Shown: in pieces, positions 29,914-32,086 of the stretch
Position numbering within the stretch: the stretch's first letter is position 1
How the letters are laid out: each line of letters starts with the position of its first letter
The notes under the pieces: model-generated
Seen by the model: only the letters and a program-made list of their open reading frames with translations
The model's database searches: none
What the model was told of the DNA's origin: nothing
Position numbers and translations under genes: made by a program
Assembly (NCBI RefSeq): GCF_021028955.1
Contig: NZ_JAIWPE010000019.1
Span: 1-32,086 of the forward strand
Source: Salipaludibacillus sp. CUR1
GTDB lineage: Bacteria; Bacillota; Bacilli; Bacillales; Salisediminibacteriaceae
DNA length: 32,086 bases
Direction of reading: 5' to 3'

Positions 29914-31938
29914 ATGTCCAATCGTTCTAAAAAGCTTCGTCCTTTTTTTGCAGGTATGATGAGTGTCAGTTTAATGGCAGCTGCCTTTGCACCTATGGAT
30001 TCTGCCAACGCTAACCCAGGCAACGGCAATGGCAAGGGTAATGCCGTGGCAGAACAGCAAAGAGGCAACAGCGAAAATGCCCCGCACGGTCCAAAAAGAG
30101 ATATTGACGGCGTGACAATGGTTGATTCAACAAGTTTTCTGGTTGATTTTGATAAAACTTATCCGAAAGGCATCGATATTAACCGGATGCTTGAAGTTGA
30201 AGCAGAGTTAGATGACGAGTCAGTAGTGGAAGTTGAATTGACGGATTATGATGTCTCCTCAGACGATCGTTCATTAGTGACAGTTGAACATGCGAACGAT
30301 GATCTCGATGGATTGGCAGGAACACTTCGGATTAACGATTTTGAACTTGATTTTGACTTTGCAGATGAAGAAGAGATGTTCAGCCTTAATATCTTCCATA
30401 CGAATGATATCCACGGCCGCACGAATATGTTTCCTCAACTTGTGACAACCTTGGATGAAGCTAAAGAAACGTATGGAGACGGCCTTCTTCTTGACGCGGG
30501 AGATGTGTTCTCCGGCACGCTTTATTTTAATGAATTCCGGGGCCAGGACGCCCTTGAGTTTATGAACTATATGGAGTACGACGCCTTTGTTTTTGGAAAC
30601 CATGAATTTGATCTTGGAGATCCTGATGAAGGGCACCCTGAATTAGTGGAGTTCGTCGAGAATGCAGAGTTCCCATTTGTGGGTGCTAACATGGACTTTT
30701 CAGGCGACCCTGGCTTTGATCATATAAACCAGCAGGGCGGGATCAGCTTTGAAGCTGAAAACGGCATGATTTATGATGGGATCGTAAAAGAAGTAGATGG
30801 CGAACAAGTCGGGATTTTCGGAATTAACACAGAAGATACTGTCGATATTTCCAGTCCGATGAATGTGACTTTCTCCAACTATGCAGAAGCGGCCGAAGAA
30901 ATGGTTGGTCTGTTTGAAGAAGCAGGCGTTAACAAAATTATCGCCCTTACGCATCTTGGGTATGACAGTGACCCAAGCGTCGGCAACGACCTTCTGCTCG
31001 CCTCTAAAGTTGAAGGAATTGACGTCATCATCGGCGGGCACAGCCATACAGAAGTATCGCCTCCTACCGTGTTGACTGAAAATGAGCATGGCGAGGAAAT
31101 GGAGCCGACCGTTGTAGCTCAAGCAGGAGAATATGGTAAATTCCTCGGCGTAGTTAACGTGACTTTCGATGAAAATGGCGTCGTTGTTGACTCTGATGGT
31201 GAGTTAATGGCAACCGGAGACCGCGAACCTGATCCTGAAGCAGCCGAAATGCTTAAACCTTACACTGAAGCGATTGAAGAACTGCAAAATGAGCCGGCTG
31301 GCTCAACTGTTAAGAATGACCTCCCGAATCCGCGCCACGGTGACGGCGATGATGTGAGTGTCCGCGCCAACGAAACAGCGCTCGGCAATTTAATTACTGA
31401 TGCCCAGCTTAGAGCCGCATTAAAAGCAAATGAAGATACTATTATGGCATTGCAAAACGGCGGCGGGATCCGCGCCCCGATATCTGCAGGCGAAGTAACC
31501 ATCGGTCAGCTGATTGAAGTCCAGCCGTTCGGAAACAGGCTTACGCTGTTAGAATTATCAGGGGAAGAACTAATGCAGGCATTTGAAACGAGTGTCTTTG
31601 ATGCGCCGGCAGAAAACGGCGGTTTCCTTCACGTATCAGCCGGCACAAAACTAACGTATGACAGCGACTTGGACCCAGGTGAAAGAGTCGTCTCTCTTGA
31701 AATAGAAGTGGACGGCGAGTACGTTGATATCGAGCAAGACGACATGTATACGATTGCTACGAATAACTTCACAGCAACCGGCGGAGACGGTTATGAGGTG
31801 TTCGCACAGGCATATGACGACGGCCGCGGCACAATTGTCGGGAATACTGACTGGGAAATGCTGCGTGACTATATGGCTGAACTTGGCGAAGTAGATTATG
31901 ACGTTGAAGGCCGTATCGTTAATTTGGCAGCTGAATAA
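29914..31938 (+). CDS. Secreted 5'-nucleotidase (UshA/YfkN-type)
   Basis: A 674-residue exported enzyme that removes phosphate from nucleotides. Order: signal peptide about 1-33; Gly/Asn linker; a novel domain at about 57-156 nearly identical in layout to that of the nuclease; calcineurin-like metallophosphoesterase domain about 157-440; and a 5_nucleotid_C domain about 460-665. Metal ligands are in HTNDIHGR (Asp165, His167), DAGD (Asp197), GNHEFD (Asn229, His230), THLGYD and GGHSHTE. The substrate-binding C-terminal motifs NGGGIRAPISAGEVT and TNNFTATGGDGYEVF are complete. There is no wall anchor, so it is probably released. The start ATG 29914 has AAAGGAGGAG upstream. It should act on the 5'-mononucleotides made by nuclease digestion. 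Confidence 0.93.
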   Translation: MSNRSKKLRPFFAGMMSVSLMAAAFAPMDSANANPGNGNGKGNAVAEQQRGNSENAPHGPKRDIDGVTMVDSTSFLVDFDKTYPKGIDINRMLEVEAELDDESVVEVELTDYDVSSDDRSLVTVEHANDDLDGLAGTLRINDFELDFDFADEEEMFSLNIFHTNDIHGRTNMFPQLVTTLDEAKETYGDGLLLDAGDVFSGTLYFNEFRGQDALEFMNYMEYDAFVFGNHEFDLGDPDEGHPELVEFVENAEFPFVGANMDFSGDPGFDHINQQGGISFEAENGMIYDGIVKEVDGEQVGIFGINTEDTVDISSPMNVTFSNYAEAAEEMVGLFEEAGVNKIIALTHLGYDSDPSVGNDLLLASKVEGIDVIIGGHSHTEVSPPTVLTENEHGEEMEPTVVAQAGEYGKFLGVVNVTFDENGVVVDSDGELMATGDREPDPEAAEMLKPYTEAIEELQNEPAGSTVKNDLPNPRHGDGDDVSVRANETALGNLITDAQLRAALKANEDTIMALQNGGGIRAPISAGEVTIGQLIEVQPFGNRLTLLELSGEELMQAFETSVFDAPAENGGFLHVSAGTKLTYDSDLDPGERVVSLEIEVDGEYVDIEQDDMYTIATNNFTATGGDGYEVFAQAYDDGRGTIVGNTDWEMLRDYMAELGEVDYDVEGRIVNLAAE

Positions 31939-31973
31939 TAAAGCAGCCGTTTGAAAGGTATAGCGAATAGAAA

Positions 31974-31993
31974 GAGGCTGGGACAAAACCCAG
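31974..31993 (+). repeat. GAGGCTGGGACAAAACCCAG element
   Basis: A small hairpin, CTGGG (31978-31982) with CCCAG (31989-31993), in the GAGGCTGGGACA sequence family also seen at 17485-17500 and 20091-20131. It lies between the nucleotidase stop and its terminator. Confidence 0.6.
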
Positions 31994-32001
31994 TGAATAA
32001 G

Positions 32002-32035
32002 AATGGCCCTCACTAATGTGAGAGCCATTTTTTTA
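32002..32035 (+). terminator. Terminator of the 5'-nucleotidase gene
   Basis: AATGGCCCTCAC (32002-32013) pairs with GTGAGAGCCATT (32018-32029) with one mismatch and a TAAT loop, followed by a run of seven T. The remaining bases to the window end hold nothing I can identify. Confidence 0.88.
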
Positions 32036-32086
32036 TATCTCATATTATTATGGGTTGCTTGTTCAAAAATACACTCGCTTGCCGCG

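Noticed and set aside
22329-31938. Mobile element or pathogenicity-type island
   Set aside because: No integrase, transposase, flanking direct repeat or tRNA was seen, and codon use and composition match the rest of the window.

Overview
The window looks like a chromosomal segment of a Gram-positive, endospore-former-type Bacillota (Bacillales/Bacillaceae). This rests on strong AGGAGG ribosome sites, TTG and GTG starts, CcpA-type cre boxes, a murR-murQ-murP-mupG cassette, a Med-like protein and a KinA-E-type orphan kinase. The exported proteins are very rich in Glu and Asp and there is an NhaC-type antiporter, which suggests a salt- or alkali-adapted species. I do not commit to a genus. No rRNA, tRNA, phage, transposase or CRISPR array was found.

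Layout. 1-345: two copies of a structured intergenic repeat and a terminator. 346-600 (-): a small HesB-like protein with two Rex/Fnr-type palindromes upstream. 821-1957 (-): an M20 metallopeptidase, divergent from a peptide ABC importer operon at 2306-8753 (binding lipoprotein, two permeases, two ATPases, XRE-cupin regulator). 8793-10856 (-): a PBP3/MecA-like transpeptidase. 11133-11456 (+): a small membrane zinc-ribbon protein. 11520-12993 (-): an SGNH hydrolase and a VanZ-like protein. 13211-14011 (+): a nitrilase-family amidase. 14134-18603 (+): the MurNAc recovery cassette. 18708-20024 (+): an NhaC antiporter. 20136-21290 (-): an unknown 96-residue protein and a TauE/SafE permease. 21499-21744 (+): a DUF2249-like protein behind an Fnr-like box. 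21992-22215: a 52-bp tandem repeat. 22329-31938: a large secreted nuclease (-), an orphan sensor kinase (-), a Med-like membrane-anchored binding protein (-) and a secreted 5'-nucleotidase (+).

The last block is the most interesting. The nuclease and the 5'-nucleotidase have unrelated catalytic bodies. Yet they share a -35 region, a -10 fused to a cre box, a similar leader, a similar signal peptide and linker, and a roughly 100-residue N-terminal domain that is about two-thirds identical by hand alignment. Between them lie a Med/Bmp-family protein (a fold related to purine-nucleoside receptors) and a histidine kinase without a response regulator. A testable reading is a carbon-controlled system that digests extracellular DNA to nucleosides and senses the products. 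The same fused -10/cre element precedes murQ, so cell-wall and nucleic-acid scavenging appear to be under one catabolite logic.

Other cross-cutting patterns are a family of GGGGGG-ACAGA-CCCCCC hairpins behind minus-strand genes, a second family of GAGGCTGGG-type hairpins, and redox-type operators at two small genes. All identifications were made by reading the sequence; no database search was run.
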